Shown here: positions 55,444 to 64,000 of the stretch, one piece after another | How positions within the stretch are numbered: position 1 is the stretch's first letter | Layout: each line of letters starts with the position of its first letter | NCBI GenBank assembly: GCA_964019695.1 | Contig: OZ026520.1 | Span: 27,996,120-28,060,119 of the forward strand | From: Loripinus fragilis | Lineage: Eukaryota; Mollusca; Bivalvia; Lucinida; Lucinidae | Direction of reading: 5' to 3' | DNA: 64,000 nt | Program-made: the position numbers and the translations under genes | The notes under the pieces: generated by a model | What the model was told of the DNA's origin: nothing | Seen by the model: the letters and a program-made list of their open reading frames with translations, nothing else | Databases searched by the model: none

Positions 55444-55588
55444 TGAGCTGCGACATGAGATTTCCATCAATGTGGTTTGTGCGACCAGCACAGCCTCAGA
55501 TCAGCCTGCGCATACGAGGAGGCTGCACAGGCTCGTCTGTCTGCACTTGTCAAAATGACACATTGTTTGAAATCTAATGTCGCGGCTT
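55444..55588. mobile_element. GAGCCGCGACATGAG MITE, copy 3 (internally deleted)
   Basis: GAGCTGCGACATGAGATTTC at the left and AAATCTAATGTCGCGGCT at the right. It is about 90 bp shorter than the other copies because the middle of the fold-back is missing. Confidence 0.7.
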
Positions 55589-55639
55589 ATGTGCAATTAC
55601 TGAATTATTTATTTGCTGCGAATTGCCACATAGCATTTG

Positions 55640-55850
55640 ACCAAAGTGCATGAGTATGAATTTTATCCTGCGCATAAATGTAAAAATGCCAACATTTGCT
55701 TGGATTTTAACATTTAATAGCAGGATAGATAAAACATATAAATGTTTTAAAGCAAGAATAATATTTATTTTTCCTAATTTAGTTTTTCATGAAGATGATA
55801 AATTTCATGCTCATATGAGTTGAGCTAGAATAAAATTTTCTAGCCTCGAG
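55640..55850. other. Fragment related to the 6.7 kb MITE
   Basis: CATAAATGTAAAAATGCCAA, TTTTAACATTTAATAGCAGG and GAGTTGAGCTAGAATAAAA match the internal order of the element at 6675-7078. Confidence 0.45.
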
Positions 55851-55958
55851 ACCTGGTCGCAAAACGACCCCAACGACAATTCGATCCATCACATAGTGGT
55901 TCATATAATACTATTCTAAGAAACAGAGCTTTTCAACATATGAGTTCTGGAAGTATTC

Positions 55959-56147
55959 AGGCCTACAGATAAAAGTGCGTGATTGAAACTGAGTTTTCTT
56001 ATTTCTCAACCAAAACATACGATTTGGGTACTCAAAAGAACCGTCTCAATGAGACGGTTCTTTTGAGCACCCAAAACATATGTTAAAACGGACAAATAAG
56101 AAAATAGAAATATTTGTTACGCTAGAATGTTTGCTTATCTAGACCTT
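55959..56147 (+). mobile_element. Hairpin MITE, full-length copy
   Basis: AGGCCTACAGATAAAAGTG and TTATCTAGACCT are the ends. The hairpin AAAAGAACCGTCTC AATGAGACGGTTCTTTT is perfect. Confidence 0.85.
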
Positions 56148-56254
56148 TGAGTGTCATTATTGTATTTTGGAATAAAGAGTCATAAATGATCTGATTCTCC
56201 TGCTTATGCATTTGTTAAGATTCACATCAAAGGACTCAGTGGTGCGTCCAGTCC

Positions 56255-56460
56255 CACACCGGGTAGGTGGCAATCGAAAACGCTATCAACATTCGACGAA
56301 CGCAGATCAAAAATCGATAGAAACAGTGTTTTCAATTGCCATTTAATTGCCATTTGTCACCAATGTAAAGACAGATGGCAATCGAAAACTCTGTTTCTAA
56401 CGATTTTGATCTACGTTCCTCGATAGTATTGACGTTTTCGATTGTCGCCTACCTGGTGTG
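56255..56460. mobile_element. GGCAATCGAAAACG MITE, copy 2, inside a LINE
   Basis: CACACCGGGTAGGTGGCAAT at the left and the right-hand ATTGTCGCCTACCTGGTGTG are inverted ends. AGTCC is duplicated on both sides. Removing it restores VRPVLEYGSSVWDP in the LINE. Confidence 0.88.
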
Positions 56461-56655
56461 AGTCCTGGAGTATGGTAGTTCTGTTTGGGATCCACAAAGT
56501 GTTGTTCTTCAGGAGGAATTAGAAAGCGTACAAAAGCGCGCTGCCAGATTTGTAACAGAGAACTACAACTATGAAACTGCGATTATGACTAGTACTGGCA
56601 TTCTTGGACGATTAAAATTGAAATCCCTCAAGAAAGGAATGATAGAAAATAAATA

Positions 56656-57474
56656 TACTTTATTTAGACCTGTATTTTATGGTGATTTAGTTTATAAATT
56701 TCAAAGAATTGTTCGAAAGCCTAGTTTTTGTGATCAATTAAAAAACGTTATAAAATAGCGGGATATAACATGGATATCATACGACAGTCTGCATGCCTGG
56801 TTGAGACCCCAATCACGGTTTATAGTTTAATTGCAAACAGGTGAGTCAGGCCTCACACACAATGACGGCCCTGGCGTAAGTCTTTAATCCGTTGGCTTGT
56901 GCCTTGGCTGGGCCCAACGTAGCTCAACTTGAGGGTTTCTTTAGCTCTGACTATCTGTGAGTCATGAGCCCTTCTTTTGTTCCATCATAGTGTGTTAATT
57001 TGGTTAGATTGTTTCTCTGTGATGATGCATTTTATAAGTTAGGAAGCCTCCACACGAGCTAAACAATGTTTGTGTATTTACTACAGACGAATCTAGGGCG
57101 AAGATTTGGCGCCAGTAAAATGCATTTAAACCACCGGTAGCTTATTGCTGTCCGTTCTAAGGCGGTGGATCTGTTGTTGATGATTTATTGTTTATATGTA
57201 CCTCCAATTGTTTGTGTGTTTTTTTTTGTTTTTGTTTTTTTTTTTTTGGGGGGGGGCTCTGTGTTGGTCTTTGTTTTGGTATGTATTACTTTATGTTCTT
57301 TCTAATTTTTCAATCATCTTGACGAGGAAGAGAGAGCTGGTTGCATGGCTTTTATTATCTTTTTGATGTCTTGTTACTTTAAATGTCCTGTAGCTCTTCC
57401 CGGGCTCACAGTGTCGTGGGTTGGTCTGCTGTTTGCGATTGTGGTATTTCCTGATCATGCTAACGTACGTTTTT
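56656..57474. mobile_element. Unclassified ~0.8 kb insertion in the LINE
   Basis: It separates MIENK from YKGLKGK in the LINE. Its right half (CGAAGATTTGGCGCCAGTAA, GCTGTCCGTTCTAAGGCGG, GAGGAAGAGAGAGCTGG, TTGCGATTGTGGTATTTCC) is shared with copies at 38.5, 50.5 and 63.2 kb. The exact ends and any duplication are unclear. Confidence 0.55.
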
Positions 57475-57515
57475 ATACAAAGGTCTAAAAGGTAAAGCCA
57501 ATTTACCAACAGATG

Positions 57516-57817
57516 CCATGCGAGGATCCAGAAAGTTTTGTCAGAGTGGGTCCAACTTTGACAACGTTTTTTTTAGTTTGATGAGGGGAGGAAGGGTCCA
57601 CTACCACTATAAGCGGGCAATCAGCGGCCCGCCAGAGAAACGCCATTTAAATGGCGTTTCGCTGGCGGGCCGATGATGGCCCAACAGTGAATGCTGGATT
57701 GGTAGCTTTGTATTTTTAAGAGATTAGGACCAGTAATGCTAAGAAACCCTATATTTTTTTTAATTTACCGGGGGGGGGGGTTCGGACACCCTGTCCCCCC
57801 TCTGGATCCGCACATGG
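57516..57817. mobile_element. CATGCGCGGATCCAG MITE, copy D, inside a LINE
   Basis: CCATGCGAGGATCCAG and CTGGATCCGCACATGG are the inverted ends. ATG is repeated on both sides and joining on one ATG restores NLPTDDLIS in the LINE. The inner palindrome GCCATTTAAATGGC is perfect. Confidence 0.88.
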
Positions 57818-58019
57818 ATGACCTCATCTGAAAGAAATCATCACTCAATGACACTTCAGACTTCTACAGCTGGCATAAATATTTGTAAAGACAGCTTCTT
57901 TCAACAGACTATTAGAGATTGATACGCTCTCCCAGATTCTGTAATTTCCTCTGCGGTATTGCTGGTGATTGTTTTGCTAAGTTTACTTCTCTGTAGAGAG
58001 CTGAGCTGGGACTAAGGAC

Positions 58020-58715
58020 CATCAGTTTTTGTCGTTTCATCAGAAAACGATCCTGATCTTGATCAACAATAAAAAAACAATCAAACAATAACAACAGACA
58101 AACAAAGTTATAGAACTCGTTTTCTACATATTACTAATCGAACAAATCCCCATACGGGACTTTAACGGACATCCAGGTAGCTGCGATGCGCTGAAGCGGT
58201 AATAGGGAATTACAATGGAAGGTGTTAGTTTTTATACTATATCTTTTGAAATTATAAAAGCAGAATTCCTGTGCAAACAAATGTTTTACCTAAATATCTC
58301 ACGATTCTTCTGGTATATTTTTTATGAATTTCCCTCTGCAAACTCTTCGTCCTTTTGGATGGTTTTTGATAGAACCCTAAGAATGATTAAATTATATAGT
58401 AAAACAGGTTTTTTAAGATCTGCTCATTGGTAGATATTCGGTCATAGTTTTTAAAGTATTCAATATATTTTCTCTGTGCAAGCGGTGCACTCTGCTCAGT
58501 TCAATTGCGAACAAATTGGTTTAACTTTCATACAATTAAAATAAAATTTGATGTAGCCTTTTGAAATTTTCCTGGTACAACCCCTTTGACTTTTCCACAA
58601 GCTATCCACGCATTACGGGGGTATAATCTATTTTTAGAAACAGTATCCAAGGTAACAACAGGTATTGACCACACATACACTTTAGTTATCGCGCGTCTAT
58701 ATCTTAGCTTTTTGA
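58020..58715. other. Non-coding, no element recognised
   Basis: After the LINE tail (an AAC/AAT-rich stretch near 58070-58100) no gene or repeat is supported. Confidence 0.3.
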
Positions 58716-58719
58716 AAGT

Positions 58720-58721
58720 AT

Positions 58722-58776
<55 letters not shown>

Positions 58777-58778
58777 TT
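58720..58778. repeat. (TTTA)n microsatellite
   Basis: About 14-15 TTTA units. Confidence 0.93.
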
Positions 58779-58779
58779 C

Positions 58780-59190
58780 TATAAAGTTGCGTCTGATCAG
58801 GGTACGCACTGTTTGCATTAAGAATATTCCATTAAAAATTAAATTAAAAAAAATACCACCCAACTTAATACAGAATGGACTGGCCCAAATGACAAGAGCG
58901 GGAAATTCTATTAACCTAAATTGGTTAAAATTCTTCACTTGCTAATGGCTCGGACCCGAGCTAGTAGCGATAATTTTGGTACATATAGTGTCGATCTAGA
59001 TCAGGCCCAAAAAGCGTCGAACTGATCTGAATATATACTGTTTGAGTAGAGAAATTTTGACACTGTGTTGGTATTAATGAAATAAAAGGCAAAAAAGATT
59101 TTGAAATATTGTTTCAAATACCCTAAAAAGGAACAGCAGATAACAAGATAGCCGGCATAATTACCCAGCATGCAAAGAGTTAATTTACTA
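58780..59190. other. Fragments of TTAA-type and GTCTGATCAGGGT hairpin MITEs
   Basis: GCGTCTGATCAGGGTACG at 58788, CTAGATCAGGCCC at 58996 and the right end GCATGCAAAGAGTTAA at 59166 are single arms of families that are complete elsewhere. A second GGCGTCTGATCAGGGTC arm is at 59309. Confidence 0.45.
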
Positions 59191-59516
59191 CCAAAAATTG
59201 AATGCTACGCTTGGCGGGGTCTATTATTGGTGTAAAAGCTGTGAACTTGTCAATTACTACTAGAATATAATTACTGCTCAAACATTAGCTCAGTTAAACT
59301 TTGTTCTTCGGCGTCTGATCAGGGTCTACACGGTTTCTTATAAAATGTTCTATTAAAATCTCAATAAAATTATAAATACCAACATACAACCCTTGGTTCA
59401 GAAATGGACTGCACCAACTAATAAGAGTGGGAAATTCCATATGGCTTAAATGGGTAATATTTCTATTTCTTATATTATAAATTATGAAAGTACAGCGTTA
59501 ATTGTATGATACAAAT

Positions 59517-59753
59517 GAGCCATGACACGTGATTTCCAACAATGTGGCATTTTGACAAGTGTAGACTCAGACAAGCCTGTGTAGCATCCTTTTAAGCTTA
59601 GAAACTCTAAATTATGTTCAGTCAGGAGCTTAACACTCATAGAATGTTCAGGCGACTAGCAAAGGCTCTGATCAGACTGCGCGTGTGCGCAGGCTGATCT
59701 GAGGCCTTGCTGGTCGCACATACATTATTGTTGGAAATCTCCTGCCGCGGCTC
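59517..59753 (-). mobile_element. GAGCCGCGACATGAG MITE, copy 4 (AAAT duplication)
   Basis: GAGCCATGACACGTGATTTC and CTCCTGCCGCGGCTC are the ends, flanked by AAAT on both sides. The order is inverted relative to copies 1 and 2. Confidence 0.8.
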
Positions 59754-59759
59754 AAATAA

Positions 59760-62270
59760 TAATAATTCAGCTGGCACCATTGTTTACAAGTATGTTATAT
59801 CAGAATCTTGAAATAATTTTGACTTTTAAGAATGCAAACATTGCAGACCTAAATGGAATGCCACAGAACGCAGGCACCTAGTTCGGGTCTTCACTGATCG
59901 CATAAAAATCCAATTGTTTATAGTGGATAAGCCGATAAACAAAGATTAACAGATCAACACGCCGTATGGACCCCATACAGTTGATTTTTATTGCATGCGT
60001 GTGTTTTATCATCTTTTTTTCATTCTCTCTTTTAAATTTTACTTTTTAAAAAATGTTTTTAGATATACGATATACTATCTGTTGAAATCTAACAAAAAAT
60101 CGCGTATTTTGCCGTGTCTGATCTGTGTCCATTTTGTTTGGGGAAAATTGATATTCTGGCTTTGGCTACGCTAGCATTTATCAGGGGCAGTTGTGCATGT
60201 GCGATAAGTTCCAACATGGGCGTTTATCAGGGGCATTTACGCATGTGCAGATCAGGATCAAGATTTTGTCGGGCCTGATCTAGGTCCACGCTGTTTGCAA
60301 TACAAGCAGTAACTCCACCCTTCACCGAGAGACGCATCATGGTTTGGATCGAATTGGCTATCGTAGATTGTTTATTATTTTATTTTATCTAGAAAGCACC
60401 GTTTAATCAGCGTCTTCACTGTTGGCTTTCAGATGGTTCCTCTTAAAGTTCAATAAAAAACCCGACACCAAAAGCTGTAAAATTTGAAATGAACCCGTCC
60501 GATTGATAAATGGAAACGTTCGGCTTAAATCTGACGAAAATACAGCAGATCTATCTACATTAACATTGGTCAAGCAATAATCAGACTGTGTCTGTGTACG
60601 TGTTGTGTAGACTAAGCAACGCGTACAAGAAAAAAATGGGTTTTCTTTCATCTTGATCCAATTTGTTATGAAATGTATTAAAGCTATACTTAATTTATGC
60701 TTGTTTCATTTGATGCATATCTGATGTACACTCTGATCAATGTGCGATGCACACGCGCAGAAAATTTTGGCATACTGTTCTAATAATAATGCTACAAATT
60801 TTCGATAATCTGTTTCACTATAAAAACATTCTAACAGTCCAGTGGATCAAACGCCTTTAGCTATGCATGGTTACTATGGTGACTCTGCCACCTGCTAAGG
60901 GATTAAAATACAGGTAGTGTCCTGGCAGAATGAGATACGAACGCTCGATGTCCTCCAAAGTTCGACATGTTTCTCAGAACTATTTGAAATGCAGCATTTC
61001 ATTAGGGTCTACACTGTTTGCTAAGATACCAAAATCGGTTTGGACAAAATACTTCCTAACTGCGACTCCTTAACCCTTTGAGAACTGGAAACCCCTAAAT
61101 GGGTACTTTGGCAAACAGTGAAGATCCAGATGAAATGCCGCAGTATAAATGCCGCATTTCACTTATTGCTAAGACAAAATCAATCTTCAGCGAAAGATTT
61201 TTTTTTTTTTGAAAATTAGAACTCTCAATATATACAATGGACCAGGCTTATTATATGAGGGATGATCATATATACAATGAAGCAAACTTATAAATGAACA
61301 CATTGCATATTTTATGCTAGTTCAGAAAGTAATAAAATGCCATACAAAATTATAAGGCTTTGTCGAGACTCAACAAGTCTTTCTCGTTCGTCTTGCACAG
61401 ATGAAATCCGAGTAAAGGTATCCTTATTTCAAAAATTAACACTTTTTACAACAATATTAAATATTCCACAGAAACAATACCCATTTACATGTTTGATTGT
61501 TTGAAGATATTCGTAAAAGTTTTGGCACATTCAGACAGATATTTCCGTAATAACATGAAGACGGACGCCATCAGCAGTTTAATCTAAGAAATTCGGCTTT
61601 AAGCATGCACTTTAGTTACAAACTTTGTACTGCTCTGTACGCTTTATTATCTGCTGTACGGCATTGACATTTTCAGCGATTATTCATTTTTAGTCACTGT
61701 TCTTCTTTTAAAAATAAAAAAATTTTTTTTGACAATTGCCGTCAAATGGATTGTTAAGATTTCACAAAGAAGCCGGAAGTGTGGAATAGTCGTGAAAGAT
61801 TTACCGTCGCAAAATTAGACTGATCGAGTTGTGTTGGGTTTTGTCTACCCTGTTCAGATAAAATAAAACGCATAGTGTGCTACTGACGATTTTTAAATCT
61901 CGGAATATTTGATTTTTTTTTCATTTTTTAAAGATACATTAAAAATCTGTCGTAGATCAAATTTCAGAGTTTGGTGTTTTTTAAGTCACCTGGACCAGTT
62001 CGAAAACCCCTGCACTTCAATTTGATAAAAATGCACCCAAAACTTTTTTCCACCAAAAACGTTGATTTTTACATTTTGAACCCCAAAAATGTAATATGAA
62101 TGAAAACTTTACCGAAACACACATAAACTTTGGTCAATTGAAATCTTCATGACTGGATTAAAATTCATTCAATATTATAATATTGGCGCTTTAGTCAGAA
62201 AAAATGAATTTGAAAAGTTTTCGTTTATAAGTTTGCTTAAGTGTATATGGGAAATCCTTGAGAACAGGAG
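59760..62270. other. Mostly non-coding; MITE arms at 60.25 and 61.07 kb
   Basis: GCAGATCAGGATCAAG / CCTGATCTAGGTCCACG near 60250 and TTAACCCTTTGAGAACTGG with TGAAATGCCGCA / TGCCGCATTTCA near 61071-61160 are TTAA-type remnants. No exon of the Eph-like gene could be identified here. Confidence 0.4.
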
Positions 62271-62273
62271 GAG

Positions 62274-62496
62274 TTAACCCTTTATGCACCAATAGCAACA
62301 AAAGTCGTCTGCTTTTCTCGTCTGCTGAAATGTTTAAGAAGCCTCAATTGCCTCTATGGCAAATAGGAGCAGTCTGTTCTGGGTCCACACTGTTTGCGTC
62401 TATACTAAATTCGTCTGTAATGTTAGGCAATTATTTGCAGCAGACGACTTCAGCAGACGACATTTTCAGATGCATTTTTGGCGAATTAATGGTTAA
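62274..62496. mobile_element. TTAA-flanked MITE next to the Eph-like exon donor
   Basis: TTAACCCTTTATGCACCAAT at the left and GCGAATTAATGGTTAA at the right are imperfect inverted ends with TTAA at both edges. AAAGTCGTCTGCTTTTC and GCAGCAGACGACTT lie inside. It ends 14 bases from the exon donor. Confidence 0.72.
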
Positions 62497-62510
62497 ATGA
62501 TCAGGTTAAC

Positions 62511-62942
62511 CTGTACATGTATTCCTTCCATTGCCTGTGAAGCCAACTTTACATTGACACCCACCGCGAGGAAGAGCCCAGGTTCCATCAGCCATACAGT
62601 ACTGCACGGGAGTGGAAACTTTTTCAGCATTTTCAACACATGTTCCTTCAACCATAACCGAGCTAAACATATCCTTCCCTGTCATAGTTTGCATGAAGAC
62701 TGCGTAGTTGTTGGTTGTCATTGGGCATGCTTTGTAATATACCTGAACCGTCAATAAAGTGACACAAGCTCCCGTGTCTTGGAAAGCGAAATAGATACCA
62801 GAAGAGTTATCAGTTAATGATAAGGACCTTGTCTCGGTGTTCATAATAAAATCATCCTGGGACTGTGACAAGTGGTCAGCCGCCACTGTATCTAACAGAC
62901 TATATGTATACTCGTTGAAAGGTGGTGCGTTGTGATTGGATC
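62511..62942 (-). CDS. Eph receptor-like exon: end of ligand-binding domain and start of Cys-rich region
   Basis: On the minus strand a TTATTTTAAG acceptor and ACAG|GTTAAC donor frame 432 bases with phase 1 at both ends, as in many extracellular modules. The frame reads NEYTYSLLDTVAADHLSQSQ, then DNSSGIYFAFQDTGACVTLL and TVQVYYKACP. This corresponds closely to the Eph ligand-binding domain signature IDTIAAD…[24 protein letters not shown]. It continues with GTCVENAEK, QYCMADGTWALPRGGCQCKV and GFTGNGRNTCT, the first Cys-rich segment after that domain. Seven cysteines are present. The partner would be ephrin-type ligands if it is a true Eph receptor. The fibronectin, transmembrane and kinase exons were not found, so it may instead be another protein with this domain. 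Earlier exons lie beyond the window's right end. Confidence 0.8.
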
Positions 62943-63021
62943 CTTAAAATAAAAAAATATATATACTCAGATAAACTACACATGTATTTCATATATTTTT
63001 CACTTCTTTTTCGATTTTAAA

Positions 63022-63209
63022 TACAGTAAAATCTGTCAAGCGGTCACTCAAAAAGAATACCAAAACTTGTTTTTTAAGACCAATTATCGCTTTATGCAGA
63101 TCCAAAGTATTGCAGAATGCTCCAGGGGGGGGGGATTCTGCAATACTTTCGATCTTCATTAAGCTGCCATTTGTCTATTTTAGTGGCCGTTTAAGACATA
63201 TTTTGCTGT
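63022..63209. mobile_element. ACAGTAAA-type MITE, copy 3
   Basis: TACAGTAAAATCTGTCAAGC and AAGACATATTTTGCTGTA are the ends. The inner arms AGTATTGCAGAATGC / ATTCTGCAATACTTTCG flank a G-run. It lies in the intron just upstream of the Eph-like exon. Confidence 0.75.
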
Positions 63210-63235
63210 ATAAGCCAGTAAAATTAATTTAAGCC

Positions 63236-63400
63236 CCCAATCCCAGTGGCTTCGGCTGCTGTCCGTTCTAAGGCGGTTCTTTTGTTGTTTATTCATTGTT
63301 TACTGTTGCTCCTATTCAATATTTATTGTTGCTCCTATTGTTTTGTGGGGATGTTGTGTTTGACCCAGGTTTTGTTGTGCAATTCTTGGTGTCATTTCTG
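63236..63400. repeat. Dispersed repeat (GCTGTCCGTTCTAAGGCGG), partial copy
   Basis: GCTTCGGCTGCTGTCCGTTC with AAGGCGG, then TTGTTTACTG and TCCTATT, as in the 50.5 and 57.1 kb copies. It stops where LINE coding begins. Confidence 0.5.
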
Positions 63401-63404
63401 TCAT

Positions 63405-64000
63405 TTTTCAGAAAATGAAATTTTGACATGTATTAGTAATTTAAAAACAATAAAGCATGTTCAAATGATGGTATTATAATCGAATATATCAAAGCAACTG
63501 CACATGAAATAATGCCATTATATGACGCATTTTTCAACTTGATTTTCAACTCAGGAGTGTTGCCTGACTCTTGGCTTGAAGGGGCAATACAGCCTATATA
63601 CAAAAACAAAGGTGATTCAAAAAGTCCAGAAAATTACAGGCCAATAACGATTTTGAGCTGCTTTGGTAAATTGTTTACCTTCATACTTAACGCTCGTCTT
63701 AATAACTTTCTTGATGCACACATTATACTTGAGGAAAATCAGGCTGGTTTCCGCGCAGGCCACTCAACAATGGGTCACATTTTTGTTTTGCATGCATTAA
63801 CAGAAATTGTAAAAACCCAGAAAAAGAAGTTGTTCTGTTCGTTTATTGATTTTAACAAAGCATTTGATTCTGTATGGCGAGTTGGGCTATGGAAGAAACT
63901 ATTAGCCAGTAATATTAACGGAAAATGCTTCAAGATTAATTAAACATGTACAAGAGAATTAAATCATGTGTCTCATATAATGGAGAGCAATCTTCTTTCT
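63405..64000 (+). pseudogene. LINE reverse transcriptase, N-terminal part, runs off the window
   Basis: From about 63410 the sequence reads SENEILTCISNLK. After a one-base shift it gives NNKACSNDGIIIEYIK, MPLYDAFFNLIFNSGVLPDS, IYKNKGDSKSPENYRPITIL and NQAGFRAGHSTMGHIFVLHA. LFCSFIDFNKAFDSVWR follows, containing the first catalytic Asp region (FIDFNKAFD). After 63935 a second shift continues with NMYKRIKSCVSYNGEQSS. These are RT blocks of a LINE, in the known order. The two frame breaks make it non-functional. The YADD box would lie beyond the window. Confidence 0.88.

Larger units (their letters stand above)
56222..58010 (+). pseudogene. LINE ORF2 C-terminal region split by three insertions
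   Basis: Four pieces of one LINE reading frame are present in order. They are KDSVVRPV up to 56254, and LEYGSSVWDPQSVVLQEELE…QKRAARFV…LKSLKKGMIENK (56461-56655). Then come YKGLKGKANLPTD (57475-57515) and DLISERNHHSMTLQTSTAG…CKDSFFQQTIRD…YALPDSVISSA (57818-57950). The gaps are a 206-bp MITE, a ~0.8 kb dispersed repeat and a 302-bp MITE. Dropping each MITE with one copy of its target duplication rejoins the frame. The motif order is the C-terminal end of CR1/Jockey-like LINE RT proteins. A TGA replaces Trp in the last piece and a frameshift follows near 57955. Confidence 0.85.

Noticed and set aside
60403..60651. 82-residue minus-strand frame as a possible Eph downstream exon
   Set aside because: No Cys pattern, FN3 or kinase motif and no splice sites in phase 1.

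Overview
The window is eukaryotic and most likely from a bivalve mollusc; dreissenid or other heterodont is a guess. It is AT-rich. Spliced coding sequence is sparse and lies in a dense bed of short hairpin transposons (MITEs), SINEs, degenerate LINEs and the long 'bubble' tandem elements with short inverted ends that are common in bivalve genomes. No prokaryotic or organellar gene organisation is visible.

Three host loci can be supported. (1) A two-exon MANBAL homologue lies on the minus strand: exon 1 at 22736-22864, exon 2 at 14134-14232, both phase 0, with an 8.5 kb intron. The intron holds an intact LINE ORF1 with a PHD-like finger, a ~2.7 kb inverted-repeat element and several MITEs. 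(2) The C-terminal part of a single-pass membrane protein lies on the plus strand. A transmembrane exon (37606-37726), a short linker exon (49737-49860) and a tyrosine-rich tail exon (53706-54212) join in compatible phases. The tail repeats a His-x-Tyr-Phe-(Ile/Val)-Leu-Glu motif three times. (3) One exon (62511-62942, minus) encodes the end of an Eph-type ligand-binding domain and the start of its Cys-rich region. No kinase exon was found.

The mobile DNA by region is as follows. 0-7 kb has a 694-bp tandem repeat, a 145-bp/430-bp higher-order repeat element and hairpin MITEs. 7-17 kb has a tRNA-derived SINE, a complete Tc1-like DD34E element with six in-frame TGA codons, a 908-bp TA-flanked element, a hairpin MITE carrying a nested 574-bp element, and a LINE 3' fragment. 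18-21 kb is the large inverted repeat. 21.6-25 kb has the ORF1 element and an RT fragment ending in a (GATA)n-type microsatellite. 28-36 kb has tandem-repeat elements and SINEs. 39-43 kb has a hairpin MITE amplified into a ~205-bp tandem array. 45.0-49.4 kb is a 4.37 kb terminal-inverted-repeat element carrying a decayed member of an uncharacterised protein family. 51-53 kb has another tandem-repeat element with a 585-bp MITE inside. 56-58 kb is a LINE interrupted by three separate insertions. The window ends inside another LINE reverse transcriptase.

The most distinctive observations are the 4.37 kb element with mirror-symmetric GCGCATGCGC motifs, the repeat-motif receptor tail, and insertions whose target duplications can be proved from the interrupted reading frame.
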